The notes under the pieces were generated by a model that saw only the letters and a program-made list of their open reading frames with translations, made no database searches and was not told the DNA's origin. A stretch of 22,470 nt of DNA from Clostridia bacterium (GTDB taxonomy: Bacteria; Bacillota; Clostridia; Clostridiales; Clostridiaceae), in NCBI GenBank assembly GCA_009930125.1, contig RZYZ01000010.1:1-22470 (forward strand). The letters run 5' to 3'. A program made the position numbers and the translations under genes. Of the stretch, positions 6,221 to 14,811 are shown one piece after another; position 1 is the stretch's first letter, and each line of letters opens with the position of its first letter.

Positions 6221-7041
6221 TGGAGAAACTCATTATCACCGCAGCTATCTGCGGAGCGGAAGTGACAAAGGAGCATAATCCCCATGTCCCCTATACGGTG
6301 GAGGAAATCAGAAATGAGGCGAAAAAGGCCTACGAGGCAGGTGCATCCATCATTCATCTGCATGTTCGTGAAGATGATGGAACACCGACTCAGAGTAAAG
6401 AGCGCTACGAAGCCTGCATGAAGGCCATCAGAGAGGTCTGTCCGGATGTGATCATTCAGCCCAGCACCGGCGGTGCGGTAGGCATGAGTGCAGACGAGCG
6501 GCTTCAGCCGCTGGAACTTTCTCCTGAAATGGCGACCCTTGACTGTGGAACGCTGAATTTCGGCGGTGATGAGATCTTCGTCAATACGGAAAACATGATC
6601 ATCGAATTCGCCGGGCGAATGAAAGAGCGAAGCATCAAGCCCGAATGTGAAGTCTTTGATAAGAGCATGATCGACATGGCGGTGAGACTCATGAAGAAGG
6701 GCCACATCGAAGCGCCTATGCACTTCAATCTGGTCATGGGAGTCAATGGCGGGATTTCAGGAGAGCCTAGAGATCTCATCTATCTTACCGAATCTCTCCC
6801 TGAGGGAAGCACCTTCACGGTTTCAGGCATCGGCAGAGTACAGCTTCAGCTCTCCACCATGGCGATTCTTCTGGGAGGCCATGTAAGAGTAGGCTTTGAA
6901 GACAATATATATCTTAAGAAGGGCCAGCTGGCAGAGTCCAATGCAGACTTTGTGAAAAGAGTCGTGGAGCTTTCAGCGATTCTCGGCAGAGAAGTGGCTA
7001 CACCCCATGAGGCAAGACAGATACTGGGTATCAGTAAATAA
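6220..7041 (+). CDS. kce: 3-keto-5-aminohexanoate cleavage enzyme
   Basis: Kce condenses 5-amino-3-oxohexanoate with acetyl-CoA, giving acetoacetate and 3-aminobutyryl-CoA. The 273-residue TIM-barrel protein has the zinc ligands His46 and His48 in IIHLHVRE and Glu227 in VGFEDNIYL, plus the QPSTGGAVGM strand loop (80-89) and HFNLVMGVNGGI (168-179). Length and motifs agree with characterised Kce (BKACE superfamily); position in this operon fixes the substrate among BKACE enzymes. ATG overlaps the kal stop (TAATG), implying translational coupling. Confidence 0.93.
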   Translation: MEKLIITAAICGAEVTKEHNPHVPYTVEEIRNEAKKAYEAGASIIHLHVREDDGTPTQSKERYEACMKAIREVCPDVIIQPSTGGAVGMSADERLQPLELSPEMATLDCGTLNFGGDEIFVNTENMIIEFAGRMKERSIKPECEVFDKSMIDMAVRLMKKGHIEAPMHFNLVMGVNGGISGEPRDLIYLTESLPEGSTFTVSGIGRVQLQLSTMAILLGGHVRVGFEDNIYLKKGQLAESNADFVKRVVELSAILGREVATPHEARQILGISK

Positions 7042-7062
7042 GAACATTTGGAGGAAATGACA

Positions 7063-8103
7063 ATGAAGAAAACAGGATGCAGATATGGAACTCACAGGGT
7101 CATCAGCCCCCAAGGGGTTCTGCCCCAGGCTGCAGTGAAGATCGATAATGATATGAACATCTATGACAATGAGATTCTGGTGGATGTCATCGCGCTGAAT
7201 ATCGACTCAGCAAGTTTCACGCAGATCGAGGAAGAAGCGGGACATGATACGGAGAAGATCGGCAGAAAGATCATGGAAATCGTAGAGGATCGCGGGAAGA
7301 TGCAGAACCCCGTCACCGGTTCCGGTGGTATGCTCATAGGCACTGTAGAAGAGATCGGTGATGCGCTGAAAGAGAAGATCGACCTCAAGGTGGGAGACAG
7401 AATTGCAACACTGGTATCTCTGTCTCTGACACCCCTTAAGATCGAGAAGATCACAGCCATCAGAAAAGACATCGATCGTGTGGAAGTGGAAGCGAAGGCC
7501 ATTCTCTTTGAATCCGGAATCTATGCGAAGCTTCCGGAGGACATGAATGAAAACCTGGCTCTTGCAGCGCTGGATGTGGCGGGAGCACCTGCCCAGGTGG
7601 CGAAGATGGTGAAGCCTGGAGACAGTGTGCTGATTCTAGGGGCCACCGGAAAGTCAGGCATGATGTGTGCCTATGAAGCCATGAAGAGGGTCGGACCCAC
7701 AGGAAATGTCGTGGCTACGGATCTTCGCGAGGATACTCTGGAGATGCTTCTTGAGAACCGATTCTGTCATAAGGCCTTTGCCGGAGACGCCAGAAAACCT
7801 GTGGAGGTCATGAACAAGGCGCTCCAGGTGAACGGCGGCAGAGAATATGATATTGCCATCAATGTGGTGAATGTGCAGAACACTGAAATGAGCACCATTC
7901 TCCCCGTAAGAGACGGAGGGATCGTCTATTTCTTCTCCATGGCCACCAGTTTCACCAAGGCCGCGCTGGGCGCAGAAGGGGTAGGAAAAGATGTGACCAT
8001 GGTTGTAGGAAACGGCTACACCAAAGGTCATGCGGAAATCACGCTGCAGGAACTGAGAGAGTCGGAAGCCCTGAGAAAGATTTTTGAAGAACTCTATGTA
8101 TAG
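7063..8103 (+). CDS. kdd: L-erythro-3,5-diaminohexanoate dehydrogenase
   Basis: Kdd deaminates 3,5-diaminohexanoate oxidatively to 5-amino-3-oxohexanoate. The 346-residue protein begins KKTGCRYGTHRVISPQGVLPQ, typical of the family, and has a medium-chain-dehydrogenase-like Rossmann domain with GDSVLILGATGKSGMM (about 186-201) and VVATDLRED following it. The ATG at 7063 has GGAGGA eight bases upstream; the upstream TTG in the same frame overlaps that site and is rejected. It lies 21 bp after kce and 14 bp before kamA. Confidence 0.92.
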   Translation: MKKTGCRYGTHRVISPQGVLPQAAVKIDNDMNIYDNEILVDVIALNIDSASFTQIEEEAGHDTEKIGRKIMEIVEDRGKMQNPVTGSGGMLIGTVEEIGDALKEKIDLKVGDRIATLVSLSLTPLKIEKITAIRKDIDRVEVEAKAILFESGIYAKLPEDMNENLALAALDVAGAPAQVAKMVKPGDSVLILGATGKSGMMCAYEAMKRVGPTGNVVATDLREDTLEMLLENRFCHKAFAGDARKPVEVMNKALQVNGGREYDIAINVVNVQNTEMSTILPVRDGGIVYFFSMATSFTKAALGAEGVGKDVTMVVGNGYTKGHAEITLQELRESEALRKIFEELYV

Positions 8104-8117
8104 AAAGGAAGTATGTG

Positions 8118-9371
8118 ATGAACAGATTTGCAGAGAATAACAGGAAAGAAATGTTTCCGGATGTGCCGGACGAGAAATGGAACAGCTGGCTGTGGCAAGT
8201 ACAGAACCGTATTGAAACGGTGGAGGACCTGAAGAAATATCTGCCCCTCACCATAGAGGAGGAGGCCGGAGCGAGAAAAGCGACGAAATCCCTGAGAATG
8301 GCCATAACGCCTTACTATCTGACACTGATGGATAAGGAGAATCATAGAGACCCTGTCAGGCTTCAGGCAGTGCCATCGGCCATGGAGATTGTGAACTCCA
8401 GTGCAGATCTTATGGACCCGCTCCATGAGGATGAGGATTCACCAGTGCCGGGGCTTACCCACAGATATCCGGATCGAGTGCTTCTGCTGATCACCGATCA
8501 GTGCTCCATGTACTGCAGACACTGCACAAGAAGACGATTTGCCGGGCAGACGGACAGTCCCATGAGCAATGACCGAATCGATAGGGCCATCGACTATATA
8601 AGAAACACGCCAGGCATCCGTGATGTGCTTCTCTCCGGAGGAGATGCCCTGCTCATGAGCGATGCGAGACTGGAAGCCATCATAAAGAAGCTCCGCGCCA
8701 TTCCTCATGTGGAGATCATAAGAATCGGCAGCAGAGTGCCTGTGGTCATGCCTCAGAGAATCACAGATGATCTTGTGAATATGCTGAAGAAGTATCATCC
8801 CATCTGGGTGAATACCCATTTCAATCATCCTTCGGAAATCACGGATGAATCCAAAGCTGCCTGCGAAAGAATGGCCAATGCCGGAATTCCTCTCGGGAAC
8901 CAGTCGGTTCTTTTAAAGGGCATCAACGACTGTGTTCACGTGATGAAGGAGCTGGTCCACGGACTGGTGAAGATCAGAGTAAGACCGTACTATATCTATC
9001 AGTGCGACCTTTCCATGGGACTGGAGCATTTCAGGACACCCGTTTCCAAGGGGATTGAAATCATTGAAGGGCTTCGTGGCCATACATCGGGATTCAGTGT
9101 ACCGACTTTCGTTGTGGATGCACCAGGTGGCGGTGGAAAGATTCCTGTCATGCCCAATTACGTGATCAGTCAGGGCACCCATAAGGTGATTCTGAGAAAC
9201 TTCGAAGGAGTCATCACCACCTATACGGAACCGGACACCTATGAGGAAACCTGTCAGTGTGAAGTGTGTCAGGGAAAGAGAAAAGTGGAGAACATCGGCA
9301 TATCTTCTCTTCTCGAAGGAGATGCCATCAATATCGGAAACACTGAAGTGCTCCGCAAGGCCAGACCCTGA
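8118..9371 (+). CDS. kamA: Lysine 2,3-aminomutase
   Basis: KamA isomerises L-lysine to L-beta-lysine, the first step of the pathway, using a [4Fe-4S] cluster, S-adenosylmethionine and PLP. The 417-residue protein shows the radical-SAM motif C129-SMY-C133-RH-C136, the GGD loop LLSGGDALLM (171-180), and the PLP lysine K341 in APGGGGKIPVMPNY. C-terminal Cys residues (TCQCEVCQGKR) fit the zinc site of clostridial enzymes. The four-residue offset from the well-studied C. subterminale enzyme (C125/129/132, K337) is constant, supporting the chosen start. AAAGGA lies seven bases before ATG 8118. Confidence 0.96.
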   Translation: MNRFAENNRKEMFPDVPDEKWNSWLWQVQNRIETVEDLKKYLPLTIEEEAGARKATKSLRMAITPYYLTLMDKENHRDPVRLQAVPSAMEIVNSSADLMDPLHEDEDSPVPGLTHRYPDRVLLLITDQCSMYCRHCTRRRFAGQTDSPMSNDRIDRAIDYIRNTPGIRDVLLSGGDALLMSDARLEAIIKKLRAIPHVEIIRIGSRVPVVMPQRITDDLVNMLKKYHPIWVNTHFNHPSEITDESKAACERMANAGIPLGNQSVLLKGINDCVHVMKELVHGLVKIRVRPYYIYQCDLSMGLEHFRTPVSKGIEIIEGLRGHTSGFSVPTFVVDAPGGGGKIPVMPNYVISQGTHKVILRNFEGVITTYTEPDTYEETCQCEVCQGKRKVENIGISSLLEGDAINIGNTEVLRKARP

Positions 9372-9372
9372 C

Positions 9373-10371
9373 ATGGAAAGGCTGTTTCATCTGTCTTCAC
9401 TGGCCATCATGGGCATGGGGAAAAATACCGGAAAAACATCTTTTCTGAATCTCATCATCGAGGAAGCCAGAGTGCATCACAGAGACCGGACCCTTGCACT
9501 CACTTCCATCGGACGAGATGGGGAAGAAAGAGACCTGGTCACAAGGGGAGAAAAGCCGAAAATCTATGTCAGTGAAGGAACGCTCATCGCGACTTCCGAA
9601 GGTCTTCTCTCCCGGTGTGATGTGACCAGAGAAATCATGGAAAGCACGCCGATCTTCAGTGCCCTGGGCAGAATCATCATCTTCCGCGCACGCTCCGATG
9701 GTTTTGTCGAAATTGCCGGACCTTCCAGAAGCAGCGATCTTCTGGAAATCGAGAAGAGCATGCGAAGAATCCAGGAGGACTGTCTCTTCATCGTGGATGG
9801 GGCCTTGTCCCGGATGTCGTTTTCCACGCGAACCGAAGGAGCAGTGCTCTGCACGGGGGTGAGTGTCAGTCAGAGTCAGGACAGGATTCTGGAGAAGACG
9901 AGAAATGCGCTGAGCGCGCTGACCCTGCCGAAAACGGCGCATCAGCTTCCAGAGGAAGAAGGAAGAGCCTTTGTGAAAAGCGGGAACTGGAAGAGCGTTC
10001 ACGGGGAACTGGCGCTTTCCCTGGGGAAGGAGATGCGGAAGGACCTGTCAGAGAATACAGAAGCCATCTATATAAAAGGAGCGGCAACAGACCAGCTTTT
10101 CGCGGAGCTTCTGGCCGATGAACACTTCAGAAACCTGGATGTCATCCTGGGGGATGGAACAAGGCTTTTGATCAGTTCTGAAATGATGGAGCGGCTTTCC
10201 AGAAGAAAGCTTTCCCTTCAGGTGGTGGAGAAGATCAGAGTCGAAGAGATCATCGTGAATCCCTATGATCAGGGTGGTTTTGAAGTGGATATTGAGAGGC
10301 TTATGGAAAGGATACAGAAGGAAACGGAAATTCCGGTGAAGAGCCTTCGCGTGCTAAAGGAGGGAAAGTGA
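9373..10371 (+). CDS. kamB: KamB, lysine 5,6-aminomutase reactivase subunit (putative)
   Basis: The 332-residue product has an N-terminal P-loop-like motif, GMGKNTGKTSFLN (14-26), resembling the G-x5-GKT loop of dethiobiotin synthetase-like ATPases, and no membrane segment. Proteins of this type sit between kamA and kamD in lysine fermenters and are annotated as a subunit of the reactivase that restores inactivated B12-dependent lysine 5,6-aminomutase. ATG 9373 follows the kamA stop by one base, with only a weak ribosome binding site, so translation is probably coupled; an in-frame ATG at 9241 lies deep inside kamA and is rejected. Function is assigned mainly by context and memory of family naming. 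Confidence 0.78.
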   Translation: MERLFHLSSLAIMGMGKNTGKTSFLNLIIEEARVHHRDRTLALTSIGRDGEERDLVTRGEKPKIYVSEGTLIATSEGLLSRCDVTREIMESTPIFSALGRIIIFRARSDGFVEIAGPSRSSDLLEIEKSMRRIQEDCLFIVDGALSRMSFSTRTEGAVLCTGVSVSQSQDRILEKTRNALSALTLPKTAHQLPEEEGRAFVKSGNWKSVHGELALSLGKEMRKDLSENTEAIYIKGAATDQLFAELLADEHFRNLDVILGDGTRLLISSEMMERLSRRKLSLQVVEKIRVEEIIVNPYDQGGFEVDIERLMERIQKETEIPVKSLRVLKEGK

Positions 10372-11819
10372 TGCATTTCAGCAAGAAAGAGAAGCAGGAC
10401 ATGGGCCTGAAATTCGTCATGGACCTGATCAGGACCGGGAGTCCATATGGAAAAGAATATAAAGGGAAGCTTTCCTTTTACGGAATAGAGAAGAAAGAAG
10501 CCCTTCTGAAGGAACTGGAAAGGACCAGAGATCTGAGAGACGCTCTGCCAGCTGTCAGAGAGAAGGCCGAGGAGCTGTTTCTCCTTCTCCATGAGCTTCG
10601 GGATATCCGAAACACCGTTCTGGCAGCAGAAGAAGGACTGGTTCTCAGTGAGCTGGATCTCTTCGAGCTGAAGTACTTTCTCAAAAGAATGCACAGGATT
10701 GAGGAAATCCGCTCGTCCCTCCTCGGTCAGGATCTGAAGATGGAGCGGCTGGATGTGCTGACAGGACTTCTTGATCCTGCGGATACGGGTCTATACACGT
10801 TTCATATCTATGACGAGTATGATGAGGTGCTTCGGGGCATCAGACAGGAGAAGAAAGAAATCGAGAAAAAGATCCGCTTCGCCGAAAACCTGGAGGAGAA
10901 AAATGCCTTTCTTGTCCTGAGAAGAAAGATCGTGGCAAAGGAAGAAGTGAAAGAATACGAAGTGAGAAGAATGCTGACGGAGCGCATCAGGCCTTATGTG
11001 AGGATTCTGCTTCGCAATATGAACATGCTCGGAGAACTGGATTTTCTTCTGGCCAAAGCGGTGCTTTCCGAAAAGCATCCCACCACCATGCCGGTGGTGG
11101 AGGAGGCGTGCTCCATCCACATGGTGGAAGGGTATCATCCCTATTTTGCGGAGTTTCTCAAAGGAAGAAACCGTGAATTTGCTCCCGTGACACTGGAAGT
11201 GAAAAGAGGGAGTACAGTGATCACCGGCGCCAACATGGGCGGAAAGAGCATCAGTCTGAAGACGCTTTTCCTCAACACGGTGCTGGTTCAGCTGGGCATT
11301 CTGCCCTTTGCACAAGAGATGAAGACGCCGATTCTAGGCACCATGCATCTGCTTTCCGTGGACCGGGAAAATCCCGACCAGGGACTTTCCTCCTTTGGGG
11401 GAGAAGTGGTGAAGATCACAGAAGTCATGGAGACCATGAATGAGATGCCATCTCTTCTGGTTCTGGACGAGCCTGCCAGAGGAACCAATCCTGTGGAAGG
11501 CATGGCCATTGTGGGCGGTCTTCTGAATTTCTTCAGAGATCGGCAGCATTTTCTGCTGGTCGCCACCCATTATGACATCAAGGGTCTAACGGGGATTCAC
11601 CGGTATCAGGTAAGGGGACTAAGAGAGGTGGATCTGGACGATTACATCACAGAGGAGAAGGAAGACAGGCAGAAACAGATTGCGGATCTGTCGGATCTCA
11701 TGGACTATACACTGGAAAAATGGGATGGAACACCCATTGTAGGAGATGCAGTGAAAATCGGAGAATTTCTGGGGTTCCAGGAAGAGCTTACAGCTGAAAT
11801 CAAGAAACTACTGAAATAA
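10371..11819 (+). CDS. kamC: KamC, MutS-like ATPase of the lysine 5,6-aminomutase reactivase (putative)
   Basis: The 482-residue protein ends in a MutS-type ABC ATPase domain: Walker A TGANMGGKSISLKT (about 284-297), a signature-like DQGLSSFGGEVVKITEVM, Walker B LLVLDEPARGTNPVEG (about 362) and the His switch VATHYDIKG (about 397). The N-terminal part has long helices like the MutS lever/clamp, but the mismatch-recognition domain is absent, so it is not a DNA-repair MutS. Together with KamB it presumably exchanges damaged cobalamin on KamDE using ATP. AAAGGAGGG lies six bases before ATG 10371, which overlaps the kamB stop (TGATG). Confidence 0.82.
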   Translation: MHFSKKEKQDMGLKFVMDLIRTGSPYGKEYKGKLSFYGIEKKEALLKELERTRDLRDALPAVREKAEELFLLLHELRDIRNTVLAAEEGLVLSELDLFELKYFLKRMHRIEEIRSSLLGQDLKMERLDVLTGLLDPADTGLYTFHIYDEYDEVLRGIRQEKKEIEKKIRFAENLEEKNAFLVLRRKIVAKEEVKEYEVRRMLTERIRPYVRILLRNMNMLGELDFLLAKAVLSEKHPTTMPVVEEACSIHMVEGYHPYFAEFLKGRNREFAPVTLEVKRGSTVITGANMGGKSISLKTLFLNTVLVQLGILPFAQEMKTPILGTMHLLSVDRENPDQGLSSFGGEVVKITEVMETMNEMPSLLVLDEPARGTNPVEGMAIVGGLLNFFRDRQHFLLVATHYDIKGLTGIHRYQVRGLREVDLDDYITEEKEDRQKQIADLSDLMDYTLEKWDGTPIVGDAVKIGEFLGFQEELTAEIKKLLK

Positions 11820-11830
11820 GGGGATAACAA

Positions 11831-13387
11831 ATGAGCAAAATCAGATTGGATTTCAATAAAGTGGATGAGGCGAGAAACCACGCTCGTGCCATCGCAGAAG
11901 ACACGCAGAGATTTGTGGAGCTACATACCACTGTAACAGTGGAAAGAACGGTGCTGCGTCTTCTGGGCGTTGATGGGGTGAATGAGGACGGCGTGCCTCT
12001 GCCCAATGTGGTGGTGGATCACCTGAAGGAAAAGGGCGCTCTGGAAAACGGCGCCGCCTTCTACATAGGCAATGCCATGGCGGAGCTTTCACGCTCACCT
12101 CAGGAGATTGCGGAGGAAATCGCAGAAGGCAGACTGGACCTGACGAAGCTTCCGCTTCATGACCGGTTTGAAGTGGAAATGAAAGTGGAAGAGGTGGCCA
12201 GAGAAACGGTAAAGAAGATCAGGGACAACCGGAAGGAAAGAGAATCAAGGCTTGAAGAATATGGAGACAAGAGCGGACCCTACCTTTATGTCATCGTGGC
12301 CACCGGGAACATCTATGCGGATATCGTTCAGGCCAAAGCCGCTGCCAAGCAGGGTGCCGACATCATTGCCGTCATAAGGACCACCGGTCAGTCTCTTCTT
12401 GACTTTGTTCCCTACGGAGCAACCACCGAAGGATTCGGGGGCACCATGGCGACCCAAGAGAATTTCAGGCTCATGAGAGAAGCGCTGGATGAAACAGGAG
12501 AGGAGCTTGGCAGATACATCAGGCTCTGCAACTACTGTTCCGGTCTCTGCATGCCAGAAATTGCAGCCATGGGTGCGGTGGAAAGACTGGATGTGATGCT
12601 GAACGATGCCCTGTACGGCATTCTTTTCCGAGACATCAACATGAAGAGAACACTCATCGACCAGTACTTCTCAAGAGCCATAAACGGCTATGCTGGTGTC
12701 ATCATCAATACGGGAGAAGACAATTACCTGACCACAGCAGATGCCTATGAGGAGGCTCATACGGTGCTAGCATCGCAGTTCATCAATGAACAGTTTGCAC
12801 TGATGGCGGGTCTTCCGGAAGAGCAGATGGGACTGGGGCATGCCTTCGAGATGGACCCGGAGATGAAGAACGGATTCCTCTATGAGCTGGCACAGGCGCA
12901 GATGGCCAGGGAAATCTTCCCCAAGGCACCGCTGAAGTATATGCCTCCGACGAAGTTCATGACAGGAGACATCTTCAAAGGCCAGGTGCAGAATGCCCTC
13001 TTCAACATGGTGACCATCATGACGGGGCAGAAGCTCCATCTTCTGGGTATGATGACCGAAGCCATTCATACACCTTTTCTGTCGGACCGTGCTGTGGCCA
13101 TTGAGAATGCATCCTACATCTTCAACACCATGGAGGATTTCGGAAACGAGATCGAGTTCAGACAAGGCGGCATCATAGAGAAAAGAGCGGAAGAAGTACT
13201 TTCGGAAACGGTGAAGCTTCTGGAAGACATCAGAAAGGAAGGACTCTTCAGAACCATTGAAATGGGTAAGTTCGCAGCCATCAAAAGACCTCAGGATGGC
13301 GGTAAAGGTCTGGATGGAGTTGTGAAAAAGAGCAGCACATACTATAATCCTTTCTTTGAACTGTTACTGGAAGGGGGAGCGAACTGA
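11831..13387 (+). CDS. kamD: Lysine 5,6-aminomutase alpha subunit
   Basis: KamD is the large subunit of the adenosylcobalamin- and PLP-dependent mutase converting beta-lysine to 3,5-diaminohexanoate (also D-lysine to 2,5-diaminohexanoate). The 518-residue length is standard. Family stretches include VELHTTVTVERTVLRLLGVDG near the N-terminus, YVIVATGNIYADIVQAKAAAKQGADIIAVIRTTGQSLLDFVPYGATTEG split over the PLP-binding barrel (about 153-200), and RLCNYCSGLCMPEIAAMGAVERLD. AAGGGGAT precedes the ATG by five to six bases. It starts 11 bp after kamC, and its stop overlaps the kamE start. Confidence 0.95.
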   Translation: MSKIRLDFNKVDEARNHARAIAEDTQRFVELHTTVTVERTVLRLLGVDGVNEDGVPLPNVVVDHLKEKGALENGAAFYIGNAMAELSRSPQEIAEEIAEGRLDLTKLPLHDRFEVEMKVEEVARETVKKIRDNRKERESRLEEYGDKSGPYLYVIVATGNIYADIVQAKAAAKQGADIIAVIRTTGQSLLDFVPYGATTEGFGGTMATQENFRLMREALDETGEELGRYIRLCNYCSGLCMPEIAAMGAVERLDVMLNDALYGILFRDINMKRTLIDQYFSRAINGYAGVIINTGEDNYLTTADAYEEAHTVLASQFINEQFALMAGLPEEQMGLGHAFEMDPEMKNGFLYELAQAQMAREIFPKAPLKYMPPTKFMTGDIFKGQVQNALFNMVTIMTGQKLHLLGMMTEAIHTPFLSDRAVAIENASYIFNTMEDFGNEIEFRQGGIIEKRAEEVLSETVKLLEDIRKEGLFRTIEMGKFAAIKRPQDGGKGLDGVVKKSSTYYNPFFELLLEGGAN

Positions 13388-14175
13388 TGAGCAGCGGATT
13401 ATACAATACGCAGAAAATCAATCTGGATGAAAAACTAGACCTCACAAAGGTGAAGCCCTATGGGGATACCTTGAATGACGGGAAAGTGCAGATTTCATTC
13501 ACACTTCCGGTGCCGGACGGGGACCGCGGTGTGGAAGCGGCGAAGCAGCTGGCCAAGAAAATGGGACTACTGGATCCACTTGTGGCGCATCATAAAGCTC
13601 TGGATAAGGAATTCACCTATTTTGTGGTCTATGGAAGCCTCATGCACAGTGTCAACTACGAAGAGATTCATGTGGAGTCTGTAGGTGGAGACGTCATGGA
13701 CATGGAGGAGGTCAATGACTTCATCAGGGAGAACATCGGAAGGAAAATCACGATTCTTGGGGCATCCACTGGAACAGATGCGCATACGGTGGGCATTGAT
13801 GCCATCATGAACATGAAGGGCTTCGCAGGACACTATGGTCTGGAACGTTATGAAATGATCGAAGCCTTCAACATGGGCAGTCAGGTCACCAATGAAGAGT
13901 TCCTGAAGAAAGCAGTGGAGATGAAAGCGGACGTGCTTCTGGTTTCCCAGACTGTGACGCAGAAGAATGTGCACATCGACAACCTTGTCCACCTGGTGGA
14001 GCTTCTGGAAGCGGAAGGCTTAAGAGATAAGGTGGTACTGATCTGCGGAGGTCCAAGAATCAGTCATGAGCTGGCCAAGGAGCTGGGCTATGATGCCGGA
14101 TTCGGACCAGGAAAATATGCGGACGATGTGGCAACCTTCGCGGTACATGAAATGATGGAGAGAGGACTTGTCTGA
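13387..14175 (+). CDS. kamE: Lysine 5,6-aminomutase beta subunit
   Basis: KamE is the small, cobalamin-binding subunit. The B12 motif D131-A-H133-T-V-G136 (base-off/His-on type) lies in GASTGTDAHTVGID, and K144 in MNMKG corresponds to the lysine that forms the internal aldimine with PLP in the known enzyme. The remaining Rossmann-like domain shows VLLVSQTVTQKN and VVLICGGPRISHELAKELGYDAGFGPG. The 262-residue length is standard. ATG overlaps the kamD stop by one base. It is the last gene of the operon; a strong terminator follows. Confidence 0.95.
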   Translation: MSSGLYNTQKINLDEKLDLTKVKPYGDTLNDGKVQISFTLPVPDGDRGVEAAKQLAKKMGLLDPLVAHHKALDKEFTYFVVYGSLMHSVNYEEIHVESVGGDVMDMEEVNDFIRENIGRKITILGASTGTDAHTVGIDAIMNMKGFAGHYGLERYEMIEAFNMGSQVTNEEFLKKAVEMKADVLLVSQTVTQKNVHIDNLVHLVELLEAEGLRDKVVLICGGPRISHELAKELGYDAGFGPGKYADDVATFAVHEMMERGLV

Positions 14176-14182
14176 ATAAGTG

Positions 14183-14219
14183 TTTAAGAGGATATCAGCA
14201 GGATATCCTCTTAAATTTT
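14183..14219 (+). terminator. Terminator of the lysine fermentation operon
   Basis: A perfect 14-bp stem, TTTAAGAGGATATC (14183-14196) with GATATCCTCTTAAA (14202-14215), ends in TTTT. It lies eight bases after kamE. The IS target site (14212-14219) covers its last stem bases and T-tract. Confidence 0.9.
14212..14219. repeat. Target-site duplication, kamE side
   Basis: TAAATTTT immediately flanks the left IS terminus and is repeated exactly at 15955-15962. Eight base pairs is the duplication length known for the IS1595 family. Confidence 0.93.
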
Positions 14220-14247
14220 GGCTCTGTATGAGAATAGTGTTGAAAAT
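14220..14247 (+). repeat. IS terminal inverted repeat, left
   Basis: GGCTCTGTATGA, a five-mismatch core, then TGTTGAAAAT; mirrors the repeat at the other end of the element. Confidence 0.9.
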
Positions 14248-14251
14248 AAGC

Positions 14252-14290
14252 CATCAAAAAAGGGATTAAATTTGAATCCCTTTTTTGATG
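14252..14290. terminator. Bidirectional terminator hairpin inside the IS left end
   Basis: CATCAAAAAAGGGATT (14252-14267) pairs perfectly with AATCCCTTTTTTGATG (14275-14290) around AAATTTG. A-rich and T-rich arms on both sides allow termination in either direction; it would end the minus-strand transposase/lipoprotein transcript and insulate the element from kam readthrough. The rest of 14291-14370 is AT-rich with no gene. Confidence 0.75.
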
Positions 14291-14370
14291 CTTCAATTGA
14301 TTTTTATAATATTACTTAATGATGTTTTTTTCAAAATGTTAATATAAAGAAAGTTCAACAAATAAACTTG

Positions 14371-14769
14371 TTACTTAAAATCAGACAACTCCAGTTGTAG
14401 TTTATCATTTAATTCTGTATTTACCCATTCTTTTGCTTCCGTAATATCAATCCTGTTAGAAGTGGCTGAGTCGCTTCCATCTGGATTATTACTGTAAATT
14501 ACTTCAATCTCTTGAGAATAATCACTCTGAGAGATAGGAACATCAAACCAAATAATTTCACCATTATTGAAAGAACCATCTTCCTTGTAAGTGGAGAAAT
14601 CACTGAAAGGTAACTCTTCCATATAAACCCTAATACTTATATATCGAATATTGTCAATCTCACCAATTTCGACTGAAATTCCTTCACCATGTTTTTCAGC
14701 AGTCTTTTCTTTATTAGTGCATCCAAAAAGCAATAATACGGCTAATAACATTACAATAATTCTTTTCAC
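14371..14769 (-). CDS. IS-borne small lipoprotein of unknown function
   Basis: The 132-residue product has a classical lipoprotein signal peptide: KR, a hydrophobic core (IIVMLLAVLLL), and lipobox LFGC with the lipidated Cys at residue 17. A charged linker (TNKEKTAEKHGEG) and a polar, beta-rich domain follow. It starts with GTG (14767-14769), six bases after a perfect AGGAGGT. It lies 42 bp downstream of the transposase stop, same strand, inside the terminal repeats, so it moves with the element and is likely co-transcribed. I recognise no family. A surface-exposed role is inference from the signal only. Confidence 0.85.
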   Translation of the reverse strand: MKRIIVMLLAVLLLFGCTNKEKTAEKHGEGISVEIGEIDNIRYISIRVYMEELPFSDFSTYKEDGSFNNGEIIWFDVPISQSDYSQEIEVIYSNNPDGSDSATSNRIDITEAKEWVNTELNDKLQLELSDFK

Positions 14770-14811
14770 GCTACACCTCCTACATAATAATCTTTTTTAC
14801 TGAACCAGTGC

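Noticed and set aside
9241..9372. Upstream in-frame extension of kamB starting inside kamA
   Set aside because: It overlaps conserved kamA C-terminal codons; ATG 9373 right after the kamA stop gives the expected protein.
10371..11819. KamC as a DNA mismatch-repair MutS
   Set aside because: Only the ATPase and lever-like helices are present; the mismatch-recognition domain is missing and the gene is embedded in the lysine operon.
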